A stretch of 64,000 nt of DNA from Acidobacteriota bacterium (GTDB lineage Bacteria; Acidobacteriota; Terriglobia; Terriglobales; Acidobacteriaceae), in contig JANYDG010000122.1 of the NCBI GenBank assembly GCA_025359885.1, positions 22,844 to 86,843 of the forward strand, written 5' to 3'. Every line of letters begins with the position of its first letter. The stretch's first letter is position 1. Made by a program: the position numbers and the translations under genes. Below, piece after piece: positions 16,747 through 25,945 of the stretch. Under the pieces are notes generated by a model. That model was not told the DNA's origin. It made no database searches and was given only the letters and a program-made list of their open reading frames with translations.

Positions 16747-17160
16747 TCAGAGGCCGAGGAGGGGGAGGCTTTCGGCTTTGGCGGCATGACGCAGGTCCTG
16801 GTCGAGGGTAGCGAGGGGGAGCTTGAGGCGGAGGGCTAGTTCGAGGTAGGTGGCGTCGTAGACGGTAAGTTTGTGGCGGTCTGCAAGGGCGATTGTTCTG
16901 CCCCATGCTTGTGTACCAGTCTCTGAGTCGCAATCAATTGGAAGTTGGGTAAGCCACGCCAGGATTTCGCTTTTCTCGATTCGATCTAAACGACCTCTCT
17001 TCACACTCATGGAGAGGGAATTTGCGACTTAAAGTTTCCATAATTGAGGAACCTTAGCGGTCTGTATTGCGGTGTGGCGAAAAACCTCTTCGATAACCGG
17101 GGTGGATTGGTCAGGAAAGACTCGCGCTATGGTAGCGGAGCTATCGAGGACCAAACTCAT
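16747..17160 (-). pseudogene. vapC: VapC-type PIN-domain toxin interrupted by an in-frame TAA
   Basis: Reading from ATG at 17160, the frame gives 'MSLVLDSSATIARVF', with the first PIN aspartate, then 'AKVPQLWKL', then TAA at 17029-17031. The same frame continues with 'VANSLSMSVKRGRLD', 'TVYDATYLELALRLKLPLATLDQDL' and ends at 16747. In PIN toxins the residue after 'LW.L' is the conserved catalytic Glu, so GAA to TAA destroys exactly that codon. The ATG overlaps the antitoxin stop (ATGA), as in intact vapBC pairs. An N-truncated product from an internal ATG at 17010 would lack the first two acidic residues and should be inactive. Confidence 0.85.
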
Positions 17161-17408
17161 TTGCGGCCCTCATCTCGATAAGCCTTCCATTCTTCCCAGA
17201 CGAAAGGTCCTCTTTTGGCTTTCCTGGCCATGGCACTGATTTCGTCCAGTGCTTTCAAGGCTTGATCAATGTCATGCGAGGGGATATCGGGGACGAGGCG
17301 GGCGAACGGCTTTCCGTGGCGGGTGATGCGGACCTCTTCGCCTCTTTCGACGCGGTCGAGCAGGGAGCCGAGTTTGTTTTTTGCTTCGAATGCACCGACT
17401 TCGATCAT
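17157..17408 (-). CDS. Phd/YefM-family antitoxin (VapB partner)
   Basis: An 83-residue antitoxin: the N-terminal half 'MIEVGAFEAKNKLGSLLDRVERGEEVRITRHGKPFARL' is a typical Phd/YefM DNA-binding and dimerisation fold, and the acidic/aromatic C-terminus ('PFVWEEWKAYRDEG') is the likely toxin-binding tail. It would repress its own promoter and neutralise the VapC RNase. It overlaps the toxin start by four bases. Because the toxin is broken by a stop codon, the antitoxin may now be free of selection or act only as a small repressor. Confidence 0.9.
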   Translation of the reverse strand: MIEVGAFEAKNKLGSLLDRVERGEEVRITRHGKPFARLVPDIPSHDIDQALKALDEISAMARKAKRGPFVWEEWKAYRDEGRK

Positions 17409-17433
17409 GATTGACGTTCTTGAACAGACCAGC

Positions 17434-19743
17434 TTAAGCCAGCTTGACATCTTCCTCGTGATCTTGTGCGGGCGGGGGTGGGGGCAGACGGCGGACTGTG
17501 AGGACGGTGATGTCGTCTTCCTGCCCGAAGTCTTTTGCTGCTTCGGCGATGAAGAAGGCGGATTGGCCGCTGAGGTTGTGGACGCGTTCAAAGCCGAAGA
17601 GTTCACCGTTGGGCTTGCGAGCCTCGGCGACGCCGTCCGACATCATGAGTAGGCGGTCGCCCGGGTGGAGATAGAGGCGGGTCTCGTCGTACTCGATGTT
17701 GCCGATGACGCCGAGGGGCAGGCCGCCGGGGAGAACGACTTCCTGGCTGTTGAGGTAGGGTGGAGGGTGCCCGGCGGAGGCGACGGTGAGTTCGCCGTTT
17801 GCAGAGAAGTAAGCGGCCTGACAGGTGGTGAGGCTGGAGCTGCCGACGAGGACTTCGTTGAGGGCAGAGAGCAGCTTGCCGGGGTCGGTTTGCGGCGAGC
17901 GGCGGAGTGCGCCCATAAGCATGGAGACGTTCATGGCGGCCTGGAGGCCGTGGCCAGCGACATCGCCGATTACGACGAGGAGTCCTCCGTCGCCGGTGGC
18001 GTTGATGTGGAAGAAGTCGCCGCCTACTTCGTTGGCGGGGGTGTAGATGGTGTCGACGTGGAAGCCGGGGGTTTTGGGTGATTCGCGAGGAATCATCAGT
18101 TCCTGGACGCTGCGGGCGGCGGCGAGTTCATTGGAGGCGCGTTCTCGCTCGCGGTGGATACGCTGAAAGCGGACGAAGATGATGAGGATGATGACGAAGA
18201 TGCCGGCGAAATCGGCGACTGCGGAGAAGTGGATGGGAACAGGTCCGGCCTGGAAAGTGAGGGGCGACTGTACGGGTCCGGTTCCCATCCAACTGGTGGT
18301 CGCGGTAACGGAAGCCAGCTCAACCATGCCGACGATGCTCAGGAGCAGGGGGACGAGGAGCAAAGCTGCTTCAAAATTACGCTTGATCGTGGCTGCGGTA
18401 AGGGTGATGCCGGTAAACACGATCCACCCCAACACCCAGATGGTCGCGAAGAGTCCGGAAACGACGAATCCGATGGCGATGGCATCGCTTTGGTGGATGG
18501 AGTACAACAGGGGTCCGAAAGTAAGCAACAGGGGAGCAGAAAAGCGCAGGGCGAGGAGGTACCAGCGGCGGCGCAGGGCCAGGAACGAGACGAGGAATTC
18601 GAAGTAAAAATAGCCGGAGATGAGCAGAAACTGGATGACCAAGGCACCCATGCTGACTGTTTCGAGATTGGCGGTGGTGCCGACAATATCAAAAAAAGCG
18701 AGGGGGGCGACGGTGATGAGATGGAGACCGAGCCAGAGGTATTCGCGACGATCTCTCTGGGTGTAGAAGAGGGCGAGGAGGAAAAAGCCGAGGAGGAATT
18801 TGATGCAGGCGTCGACGAGGGCGGGGAGGCGCTCAAAGAGGACGGCATGTTCCCAGAGGTGGAGGTGATCGCGCAGGTCGTCGCCGCTGCCGAGCAGGAA
18901 GGTGCGGTTGGCGAAGAAGCCGGTGTAGGCGTCGAGACCGAAAGGGACGAAGGGGATGCGAACCGCGACGACGAGTGAGGTCTGTTCGGCAGGAATGTCG
19001 ATGGGGTAGATACGGGAGATCTGCTGGAAGGCTTCTGGGTTCTTGCCGTTGGGACCCTCTGGGTTGATCAATTTTCCGTTGGCGAAAAGGTCGAGGCCGA
19101 CGGTCTGGTTATTGATGGCGATCTGCGAATTGCGGGTGACAGGGAGTCGGACATAGATTGCCAGTGGTCCATGTTGCGGGGGGAGCTGGATGCGTATTCG
19201 GAACCAGGCGAAGGGGCGACTGTGCGGCTGACGGCGCTTTTCGGAGTTGGCATTGGGGTCGTTTGTCGGCCGAGGTTGGTCGGCATTTTGTTCGGTGTGG
19301 GCTTCGTCGAGCTCGGCGAGCGCTTCTTTGGCGTCGCGAATAGGCCAGGCAGAGTCGTCGAAATCGGGTTTGGCAGGATCGTTGGAGTGGGCGATGCCGA
19401 GGCGCCAGTTGCGGTCAAGAACGATGGGTGCGCCGAGCGCGGAGGCATCGAATACGACGGACTGGCCCACTTTTGGAATTTCGCCGGTGGGGGGATGTAT
19501 TTTGGCGCGGGGAAAAAGGAAGTCACCGGGAGGGCGCTGATGGTCGTCGGGGCGCGTGCCAGCGGGCGGTGCAGCGGGGTTGGTAGTCGGGCTGGCTGGT
19601 GGCTTTTGGGCGATTGAGGGAGCGCTACAAAAGATGGCTGCAAGGGCGAGAATGGACAAGGCCGCCAGGGACCCCTTGCGGGGGACGAGAGGGAGAAGGC
19701 GTGCGATTTTCTGGTTCCGACGCGAGCGTATTTGTAAAGGCAT
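17434..19743 (-). CDS. Membrane-anchored SpoIIE/PP2C-type serine phosphatase
   Basis: A large sensor phosphatase. After an N-terminal hydrophobic leader comes an extracytoplasmic beta-rich domain (about residues 60-280), then six to seven hydrophobic segments (about 310-540), a short helical linker 'RIHRERERASNELAAARSVQELMIP' and a C-terminal SpoIIE phosphatase (about 570-755). The linker plus 'GGDFFHI', 'VVIGDVAGHGLQAAM' and 'LMMSDGVAEA' hold the metal-binding aspartates. The ATG at 19743 has GGAGGG five bases upstream. Such proteins usually dephosphorylate anti-anti-sigma (STAS) partners in partner-switching; no such partner is adjacent. Confidence 0.9.
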   Translation of the reverse strand: MPLQIRSRRNQKIARLLPLVPRKGSLAALSILALAAIFCSAPSIAQKPPASPTTNPAAPPAGTRPDDHQRPPGDFLFPRAKIHPPTGEIPKVGQSVVFDASALGAPIVLDRNWRLGIAHSNDPAKPDFDDSAWPIRDAKEALAELDEAHTEQNADQPRPTNDPNANSEKRRQPHSRPFAWFRIRIQLPPQHGPLAIYVRLPVTRNSQIAINNQTVGLDLFANGKLINPEGPNGKNPEAFQQISRIYPIDIPAEQTSLVVAVRIPFVPFGLDAYTGFFANRTFLLGSGDDLRDHLHLWEHAVLFERLPALVDACIKFLLGFFLLALFYTQRDRREYLWLGLHLITVAPLAFFDIVGTTANLETVSMGALVIQFLLISGYFYFEFLVSFLALRRRWYLLALRFSAPLLLTFGPLLYSIHQSDAIAIGFVVSGLFATIWVLGWIVFTGITLTAATIKRNFEAALLLVPLLLSIVGMVELASVTATTSWMGTGPVQSPLTFQAGPVPIHFSAVADFAGIFVIILIIFVRFQRIHRERERASNELAAARSVQELMIPRESPKTPGFHVDTIYTPANEVGGDFFHINATGDGGLLVVIGDVAGHGLQAAMNVSMLMGALRRSPQTDPGKLLSALNEVLVGSSSLTTCQAAYFSANGELTVASAGHPPPYLNSQEVVLPGGLPLGVIGNIEYDETRLYLHPGDRLLMMSDGVAEARKPNGELFGFERVHNLSGQSAFFIAEAAKDFGQEDDITVLTVRRLPPPPPAQDHEEDVKLA

Positions 19744-19942
19744 CGTGCCCTCCACTGTATCGTAGACGGGCGGTAGTTCCAATGGGGAATGATGGGTGTG
19801 CCGATGGTGATTTGCGATCTGGTTTGTGTATTGGATGGACATATATCGAGATGGACGAGGAAATCGGGTTGGCGGGTACTCACGAAAGGGCGCATACTGG
19901 CGTCTAACGCGTCAGGTCGGTTTGTCGCTGGAGGTTTCGGTT

Positions 19943-21292
19943 ATGCGAGATGTGTTGAATGGAATGCGGGCGGGTGTCTGGATGACGGCGTTGATGTTGG
20001 CCGCTCCGTTGACGTTGGGAGTGCCGGTGTTGGCGCAGACGGGACAGGCGACGGCGGGGTCGGGTACAACCGCAGCAGACAAGACTTCGGCAGACAAGGG
20101 AAGCGCTGAAGCGGGGAATGAGTCTGGCAAGGCAGCGGATCAAACGGATCAAAGGGATCAAAGGGATCAAGCAGTTCAAGCGAATCAACCGGAGCTGAAG
20201 ACCAAGACAAAGGCTGAGGCGAAGGCGGATAGCAAAGCTGAAAGCAAGGCGCAGGCCGAGGCCAAGGCTGCAGCGGCTGCCCAAACGCCGATTGTGCTGG
20301 TGGAGCCGGGTAGCCAGAAAGTTGACGTGAGGAAGGGCAGTGTTGATGACGTGGATGCAGTAGGGAACCGCGACATTGGCGCACGCGGGATAGGGAACTG
20401 GTATTCAACGGACTACGAGATTCGGCTTGGCCGGAGCTATGCGGCGGAGATTGAGAAGAGTACCAAGTTTATCAACGACCCGGTCATTACGGAGTATGTG
20501 AACCGGATTGGGCAGAACCTGGTGAAGAATTCCGATGCCAAGGTGCCGTTCACAATCAAGGTTATCGATTCGGATGAGATCAACGCGATGGCGCTGCCGG
20601 GCGGCTTTTTTTATGTCAATTCAGGGTTGATTTTGAATGCGGATGAAGAGGCGGAACTGGCGGGCGTGATGGCGCATGAGATTGCCCACGTGGCGGCGCA
20701 TCATGCAGCGCGACAGATGACGCGGTCTAACTACGCGCAGATTGGAATGGTGCCGCTGATCTTCATCGGCGGGTGGACGGGATACGGACTTTACGAAGCT
20801 GCATCAATCGGGATTCCGCTGACGTTTTTGCATTTTTCGAGGGAGTTTGAGGCGCAGGCGGACTACCTGGGAGTGCAGTACATGTACCGTGCGGGGTATG
20901 ATCCGCAGGCGTTTATCAGCTTCTTCGAAAAGATTCAGGCGCTTGAAAAGCGGAAGCCGGGGACGCTTTCGCGGGCATTTGCTGACCATCCGCAGACGCC
21001 AGACAGGATAGGCCATTCTCAGGACGAGATTGCGCGCATCTTGCCGGCGAAGGATGAGTACACGGTGACGACGTCGGAGTTTGACGACATCAAGGCGCGG
21101 CTGGCGCGGATCGAAAACAAGCGGCGGTTGACGGATTCGAAGGACAAGAATCGGCCTTCGCTGCGGAAGGCGAGTGCTTCAAAGGATGGCAAGACGGCAG
21201 ATGACAAGACGGCGCAGCAGACGGACCCGAATGCGAATCCGGATGATAAGCCGACGCTGCACCGGCGAGAGGACAACAACAACAATAATTGA
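19943..21292 (+). CDS. Secreted M48-family zinc metalloprotease
   Basis: An M48 peptidase of the BepA/LoiP type, probably involved in envelope protein quality control. A signal peptide (about residues 1-31, ending LAQ) is followed by a low-complexity linker rich in Lys, Ala, Asp and Gln (about 32-115). The HExxH motif is in 'VMAHEIAHVAAHHAAR' and the third ligand Glu in 'FSREFEAQADYLGVQYM'. GGAGG lies eight bases before the ATG at 19943. The C-terminal 60 residues are Lys/Asp-rich and end in poly-Asn. There is no TPR domain after the protease, unlike BepA. Confidence 0.9.
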   Translation: MRDVLNGMRAGVWMTALMLAAPLTLGVPVLAQTGQATAGSGTTAADKTSADKGSAEAGNESGKAADQTDQRDQRDQAVQANQPELKTKTKAEAKADSKAESKAQAEAKAAAAAQTPIVLVEPGSQKVDVRKGSVDDVDAVGNRDIGARGIGNWYSTDYEIRLGRSYAAEIEKSTKFINDPVITEYVNRIGQNLVKNSDAKVPFTIKVIDSDEINAMALPGGFFYVNSGLILNADEEAELAGVMAHEIAHVAAHHAARQMTRSNYAQIGMVPLIFIGGWTGYGLYEAASIGIPLTFLHFSREFEAQADYLGVQYMYRAGYDPQAFISFFEKIQALEKRKPGTLSRAFADHPQTPDRIGHSQDEIARILPAKDEYTVTTSEFDDIKARLARIENKRRLTDSKDKNRPSLRKASASKDGKTADDKTAQQTDPNANPDDKPTLHRREDNNNNN

Positions 21293-21328
21293 CCGACAAC
21301 AAGCTTTGAGACAGGCGAGTGCCAAGGT

Positions 21329-21359
21329 GCCGGGAATCGATCCCGGCATCTTTTATTTT
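21329..21359 (+). terminator. Rho-independent terminator after the M48 protease gene
   Basis: GCCGGGA (21329-21335) and TCCCGGC (21341-21347) form a strong seven-pair stem with a short ATCGA loop, followed by ATCTTTTATTTT. It lies 37 bases after the protease stop codon. Confidence 0.85.
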
Positions 21360-21473
21360 GGCGCGCAGGGTCCGGGCGCTTCAATTATTCTAGTGCGAGA
21401 CAATCGAGGGTCGTATGCCGGGCGTGTTGTCGTGTTCCGGCTGGAAACTCTGCGATGATGTAGCGACGCGCTT

Positions 21474-21788
21474 ATGAAAAAGATACTGATCCTTGCGGCC
21501 GCATTTCTGTTTATTGTGTTGCTGACGAATCTAGCGAACCGCGTTCCGGCAGATGGTGCGATGGGAACGTCTTTCAGTCTGAAGGCACAGAAGGTTGTGG
21601 CTTGTTCGTCGAAAGAGATTGTGCTGGTGGATGGTCACCAGAAGGCGACGCGTCTGGACAAGGACGAGAGTTGGCCGGATTGCTCGTCATTTCAGAGCAA
21701 CCAGGTGCAGGACTTCTACCTTTCGCGGGGAGAGAAGACGCATTTTCTGGGATTTGAGAAGACGGTGTGGTGGCGGAAGGCGATGTAG
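21474..21788 (+). CDS. Small exported protein of unknown function
   Basis: A 104-residue protein starts with a clear lipid-facing leader, 'MKKILILAAAFLFIVLLT', so it is exported or anchored by one N-terminal helix. Two cysteines (in 'VACSSKE' and 'WPDCSSF') could form a disulfide outside the membrane. It lies beyond the terminator of the protease gene and has no strong ribosome-binding site. No family is recognised. Base composition and codon use are like the neighbours, so a real gene is likely but not certain. Confidence 0.6.
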   Translation: MKKILILAAAFLFIVLLTNLANRVPADGAMGTSFSLKAQKVVACSSKEIVLVDGHQKATRLDKDESWPDCSSFQSNQVQDFYLSRGEKTHFLGFEKTVWWRKAM

Positions 21789-21812
21789 GGAAAGCAAGTG
21801 TGAGTGTAAAAA

Positions 21813-21840
21813 GCTGATCCTTCGCTGAGCTCAGGGTGAA
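21813..21840. repeat. Dispersed intergenic repeat, copy 3
   Basis: GCTGATCCTTCGCTGAGCTCAGGGTGAA, with the perfect inner palindrome CTGAGCTCAG, lies between two convergent genes. It is the most symmetric of the three copies (the others are at 3451-3476 and 10411-10440). CTTC...GAAG arms allow a hairpin, which could also help end transcription from both sides. Confidence 0.5.
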
Positions 21841-21860
21841 GAGGGAAGGCTGCTGAGGGA

Positions 21861-22097
21861 TCAGCAGCCGTTTTTGCAGCGGGCCATGATGGCGGCGCGG
21901 AGTCGGTCGCGGACGGAGTTGGGGAGTTCGTAGACCTGGTGGGAGCGGTAGATTTCAATGGTTTTGCGGGTGGTGTTGAGGGTGACTTCGCAGTGTTCGC
22001 AGCCGCTGAGGTGTTCCCGGATCTGGGAACGGGTTTCCACCGACACGGAGTCGTCAATCAAGTCGTCAAGCAGGGCCAAAAACTCAGAGCAGGTCAC
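21861..22097 (-). CDS. Zinc-finger (zf-HC2) anti-sigma factor, soluble
   Basis: A 78-residue protein with the anti-sigma zinc-binding pattern: Cys3, then His29-x3-Cys33-x2-Cys36 ('REHLSGCEHCEVTL'). It lacks a transmembrane segment, so it is a cytoplasmic ZAS-type anti-sigma factor, probably redox- or zinc-responsive like RsrA/ChrR. It overlaps the ECF sigma gene upstream by four bases (ATGA), the standard arrangement for a cognate pair. It ends in 'CKNGC', a second cysteine pair that could take part in thiol switching; that part is inference. Confidence 0.88.
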   Translation of the reverse strand: MTCSEFLALLDDLIDDSVSVETRSQIREHLSGCEHCEVTLNTTRKTIEIYRSHQVYELPNSVRDRLRAAIMARCKNGC

Positions 22098-22717
22098 TTC
22101 TCACCAGCCTTCTTCATACGGAAGTATCGGCTGAGGCGTTCGCGGAGTTGAAGCCGTGCACGCAGGAGCCGTGATTTGACAGCGGGTACGCTTAAACCGA
22201 GTGATTCCGCTGTTTCTTCCGTTGAAAGTCCTTCTACGTCTCGCAACTGGAAAACGACCCTGAACCCGAGTGGCAATCCCTGGATCGTTTTACGCAGGAT
22301 TTCGGCTAGTTCTGCCTGGCCGTAATTCTGTTCCGGATTGGGACTCCAGTCGGCAAGATCGCGCGGGACGCTGCCTTCATCAGTCTCAATATCCTCATCA
22401 ATCGACACCATCTTCCCGGTACGCCGCTTGCGCAGCCGCATGAGGGATTCGTTAACCGCGATGCGGACCAGCCAGGTGTAGAACTTGCTGTTTCCCTGGA
22501 ACTGGTCGAGCTTCTCGTAGGCTTTGAGAAACGCGTCCTGGACTACGTCCTGCGCGTCTTCTCGATTTTGCGTAATGTGCTGCGCAATGCGGAAGATTTG
22601 CCGGTCGTACTTATTGACGAGCGTTTCAAAGGCCTGAACGTCTCCGGTCCGCGCACTGGCAACCAGTGCAACATCGGGATGCTGTTCGTTCTCTCCTGTT
22701 ACTTGGATGGTCGCCAT
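22094..22717 (-). CDS. RpoE-type ECF sigma factor
   Basis: An extracytoplasmic-function sigma factor. Region 2 is clear in 'FETLVNKYDRQIFRIAQHITQNREDAQDVVQDAFLKAYEKL' split over residues 30-75, and region 4 in 'LSTEETAESLGLSVPAVKSRLLRARLQLRERL'. It would direct RNA polymerase to stress promoters and be held by the small zinc-finger protein that overlaps it. The ATG at 22717 is the likely start; an ATG at 22783 would add 22 residues with no conserved content. Divergent from the lytic transglycosylase gene across about 200 bases. Confidence 0.93.
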   Translation of the reverse strand: MATIQVTGENEQHPDVALVASARTGDVQAFETLVNKYDRQIFRIAQHITQNREDAQDVVQDAFLKAYEKLDQFQGNSKFYTWLVRIAVNESLMRLRKRRTGKMVSIDEDIETDEGSVPRDLADWSPNPEQNYGQAELAEILRKTIQGLPLGFRVVFQLRDVEGLSTEETAESLGLSVPAVKSRLLRARLQLRERLSRYFRMKKAGEK

Positions 22718-22926
22718 TGAAGTAAGTTGCGAAAAATCCGCTGCCTTTCCGCTGCCTGAGGATGGAGGGTGCCAAGCCGCCATCAAGCCTTAGTGTACCG
22801 GACAGGAATGGAGGTGACCAAGTGGCGGCGGGAAAGTCTGAGATGACATGGACTGCGGGTTTACGGCGATGGTTCAGATCTGAGGCAAGGTGCGCGGAAG
22901 AGAGTGAATCGGCTTAGAGTGATGGT

Positions 22927-25332
22927 ATGAAGCAGTCTCGAAAAAAATCGGCGTTGGGGATGATCTGGCAGCGGACGCTGGTGTTGACGGCGGCGGCGCT
23001 GCTGCTGGGTGGAATTGCAGTGGGCACGGCGCTGGCGAGCGTTGCGAAGCACCACGCGAAAGCGAGTAGCAGCAGGTCGCATCAAGCCGTCGGTAAGGCT
23101 CGGAAGTCTCATGGGAACCGGGCGCAACGGTCAGCGAAGCTGCGGCAGGCTTTTGTGGCTTCGACGGAGCTGCGGCCGATGGCGCAGCAGTTGGCGGCGG
23201 TGCGGACTGCGGCGGCGTATGCAGGCGTGGCGGCCTATGCGCGGCAGCACCAGGGGGAGGCTGCTGCTGCGGCCTATCTGGCGCTGGGTCATGCGTATCT
23301 GTTGGATAACCGTTTTGGCGAGGCGGCGACGAATCTGCGCCAGGCGCAGGTGGCGGGGGATGCGCTGGCGGACTATGCGGAGTTTCTGGGGGCGAAAGCG
23401 CAGCATGACGGCGGCAACAACCAGGCGGCAGAGGCGCTGCTGAAGGATTTTTCTGAGCGGAATCCTGACAGCATTTTTGTTTTGCAGGTGCCGGAGCTGG
23501 AGGCGCAGGTGTTGCTGGGCATGAACGACGTGGCCGGTGCGCGGCGGGTGTTGGCTGCGACTCCTGAGGCGGCGGGCCGTTCGGGGTACCAGCTTGCCCT
23601 GGCCGAGGTGAGCCAGGCACAGGGATCCAACGAGGAAGCAGGGAGGTTATACAAGCATGTGCTGCTGACGTGGCCGCTGACCTTTGAGGCGACGACGGCG
23701 CGGTCGCGATTGACGGCGCTTGGGTTGGAATCGACGATGACAGCGGCCGAGGTACGAAGCCTGGGCGACGCGTACTACAACGGCGGGCGCTATGAGGAGG
23801 CTTCAGAGCAATATCATGCGCTGGCGCGGCAGAGCGGGTCAGACCTGGCGCAGCGTAACGGGTACGCGGTGGCGGCGGCTGCTTGTGATTTGAAGCTGAA
23901 GCGGCTGACGCGGGAGCAGGCCGAAGCGCTGGCTCCGACGACAGACGAGAATGGGGCGCGGCGGCTCTACCTGCTGATGGAACTGGCGCGGAACCGGGAC
24001 GATCTAGAGGGGCAATCAGCGTATGTTGACCTCCTCAGGACGAGCTTTCCGCATAGCCAATGGCTCTCAGAGGCGCTGTTTTCAAGCGGTAACATGTACA
24101 TGCTGCGCAAGGACTATCCGAGAGCGGTGACTTACTACTCGGAGCTGGCACGGAACTTTCCGCAGAACACGAATGCTGCTGCGGCGCACTGGCGGGCGGG
24201 TTGGTGGTCATACCGACAGGGTCTGTATCCGCAGGCGGCACAGATTTTCGAGGAACAGATCAAGCAGTATCCAGGTGCCAAGGAGACGGTGAGTGCGCTT
24301 TACTGGCGGGCGCGGATGTATGAGCAGCAGGATCACCAGCCAGGGATGGCTGCGGCGCATTACCGGACGCTGATTGCAGCCTACGGGCACTTTTTCTATG
24401 CCCAGATGGCGCGAGAACGGTTGGTAGCTTTGGGAGATGCTGCGCCTATGACTTCAACTGCATCTGTGCTGGGGCTTGACAAGTATGTGCCGGCGACGAT
24501 TCCCAAGCTGGATGCAAGTTTCCCTGAGGGCGACCCGCACCTGGTGAAAGCGCATCTGCTGGTGAATGCCGGTTTGAGCGAGTATGTGCCACAGGAGATT
24601 GCGGCGGCTCCAGGTTCGGGGTCGTGGAGCGGGATTGCTGAGGCAAAGATTTATGCGTCGTATGGGGAGACTTACAGGGCGATGCGAGTGCTGAAGCGGG
24701 CACTGCCTTTTGCGGCTTCGGCGCCGATCAAGTCGATTCCGCTGGCGTACTGGCGGATTCTGTTCCCGGAAAGCTACTGGGAGACGATTGTTGCGGAATC
24801 CAAAAAGAACGGTCTGGACCCTTACCTGGTGGCTTCGCTAATCCGGCAGGAATCGGAGTTTAATCCATCGGCAATTTCGCGGGCGAATGCGTATGGGCTT
24901 ATGCAGATGCTGCCGTCTGTTGGGCGGCAGATGGCGCGGGAAGAGGGCCTGGGTTCGATTGAGCCACGGCAACTTCTGGACCCGATTCTGAATATTCGGC
25001 TGGGAACGCGGTACCTCAAACAGACGCTGGACAAGTTTGGCGGGGTGGCAGAGTACGCGTTGGCGGCTTATAACGCCGGCGATAGTCGCGTGACCGATTG
25101 GCAGGCAGCTGGGCCGTATCAAGGGATTGACGAGTTTGTAGAGTCGATTCCGTTCACCGAGACTCGAGAGTATGTGCAGGCTATCGTGCGCAACCAGGAC
25201 ATTTACCGAGGCATTGACCAGTATGCGCAGAGCGCGCAGGGGAGCCAGCGGGCTGCAGGTGATGGAGTGCAGACAGTGGGGGCACACGGGAAGATGGCGC
25301 AGGCGACTCAAGTGCTTTCGTTAGCCCAATAA
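22927..25332 (+). CDS. Soluble lytic murein transglycosylase (Slt70-like)
   Basis: A periplasmic enzyme that cleaves the glycan strand and releases 1,6-anhydro-muropeptides, the very substrates for NagZ and AnmK. The first 40 residues form a signal anchor, followed by a long superhelical domain of TPR-like helical repeats (about 60-600). The C-terminal SLT domain (about 625-775) has the catalytic Glu in 'LIRQESEFNPSAISRANAYGLMQMLP' and the 'ALAAYNAGDSRV' motif. The length of 801 residues is longer than E. coli Slt70 because of extra helical repeats. Confidence 0.94.
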   Translation: MKQSRKKSALGMIWQRTLVLTAAALLLGGIAVGTALASVAKHHAKASSSRSHQAVGKARKSHGNRAQRSAKLRQAFVASTELRPMAQQLAAVRTAAAYAGVAAYARQHQGEAAAAAYLALGHAYLLDNRFGEAATNLRQAQVAGDALADYAEFLGAKAQHDGGNNQAAEALLKDFSERNPDSIFVLQVPELEAQVLLGMNDVAGARRVLAATPEAAGRSGYQLALAEVSQAQGSNEEAGRLYKHVLLTWPLTFEATTARSRLTALGLESTMTAAEVRSLGDAYYNGGRYEEASEQYHALARQSGSDLAQRNGYAVAAAACDLKLKRLTREQAEALAPTTDENGARRLYLLMELARNRDDLEGQSAYVDLLRTSFPHSQWLSEALFSSGNMYMLRKDYPRAVTYYSELARNFPQNTNAAAAHWRAGWWSYRQGLYPQAAQIFEEQIKQYPGAKETVSALYWRARMYEQQDHQPGMAAAHYRTLIAAYGHFFYAQMARERLVALGDAAPMTSTASVLGLDKYVPATIPKLDASFPEGDPHLVKAHLLVNAGLSEYVPQEIAAAPGSGSWSGIAEAKIYASYGETYRAMRVLKRALPFAASAPIKSIPLAYWRILFPESYWETIVAESKKNGLDPYLVASLIRQESEFNPSAISRANAYGLMQMLPSVGRQMAREEGLGSIEPRQLLDPILNIRLGTRYLKQTLDKFGGVAEYALAAYNAGDSRVTDWQAAGPYQGIDEFVESIPFTETREYVQAIVRNQDIYRGIDQYAQSAQGSQRAAGDGVQTVGAHGKMAQATQVLSLAQ

Positions 25333-25565
25333 TCGACAGGAGGCGTGGAGCCCGTTGCGCTGCGGTTGCTGATTAGATTTTTCACAGGATTGTGATTGAC
25401 GAAACGGGCTGCACAGGAAAGACTGACTGTACTCACACGTTTTGCGATGATTTGAAGCGGCTTCACAAGGACACACGTTCCACTTCACGGTTTGCTGCGG
25501 ACCACCCAAGGAAGCGGCTTACGTAACGGCCGCGACCCTGTCGAACTTACCCAATGGAGGGCAGG

Positions 25566-25829
25566 ATGACAGCTGAGTTGCAGTTCCTCGAAGCATGGAT
25601 TCCCGAAAAGATGGAGCCGGGTACGGTCTTTCTGCTTGAAGGCCCGAACTCGCTGGGGCACGGAAACAACCCATTTGTCGCGGTGCTGGCTTGCCCGGGA
25701 TGCGGAACGGTGGGGTTGATTACGCGGCGACAGTTGCACGGATTTGAAACCATGATCTGCGGTGGCGAGGTGTGCTCTGCGGAATATGGATTTGATGGGG
25801 ATAGCATCCGTTATCGTGCATCGCAATAG
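25566..25829 (+). CDS. Small protein with a CPxC zinc-ribbon-like motif
   Basis: An 87-residue protein with 'LACPGCGTVGLITRRQ' in the middle and two further cysteines in 'MICGGEVCSAEY', a plausible four-cysteine zinc site. GGAGG (25556-25560) stands five bases before the ATG at 25566. No family is recognised. Cys-x2-Cys...Cys-x4-Cys knuckles of this kind occur in small nucleic-acid- or protein-binding modules. It lies just upstream of tRNA-Leu on the same strand. Confidence 0.65.
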   Translation: MTAELQFLEAWIPEKMEPGTVFLLEGPNSLGHGNNPFVAVLACPGCGTVGLITRRQLHGFETMICGGEVCSAEYGFDGDSIRYRASQ

Positions 25830-25945
25830 GCAGGATTCGGAAAAGTGGGCTCCTCGTCGGCAGCTATATTTTCCTGCCGGGCGTGCTCTCCGTTAGCATG
25901 GAGGAAGTGGTTGCTCGTTTTATGAAGAGCAGCTGGTGATATGTC

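Noticed and set aside
16747..17010. An 87-residue stand-alone gene from the internal ATG at 17010
   Set aside because: It is the C-terminal part of the interrupted VapC; the upstream frame with the toxin N-terminus is continuous except for one stop codon.
17029..17031. Selenocysteine or pyrrolysine recoding at in-frame stop codons (vapC TAA, SUKH TAA, membrane remnant TAG)
   Set aside because: Two of three are TAA, which is not used for either amino acid, and all three lie in accessory genes, so nonsense mutation is simpler.
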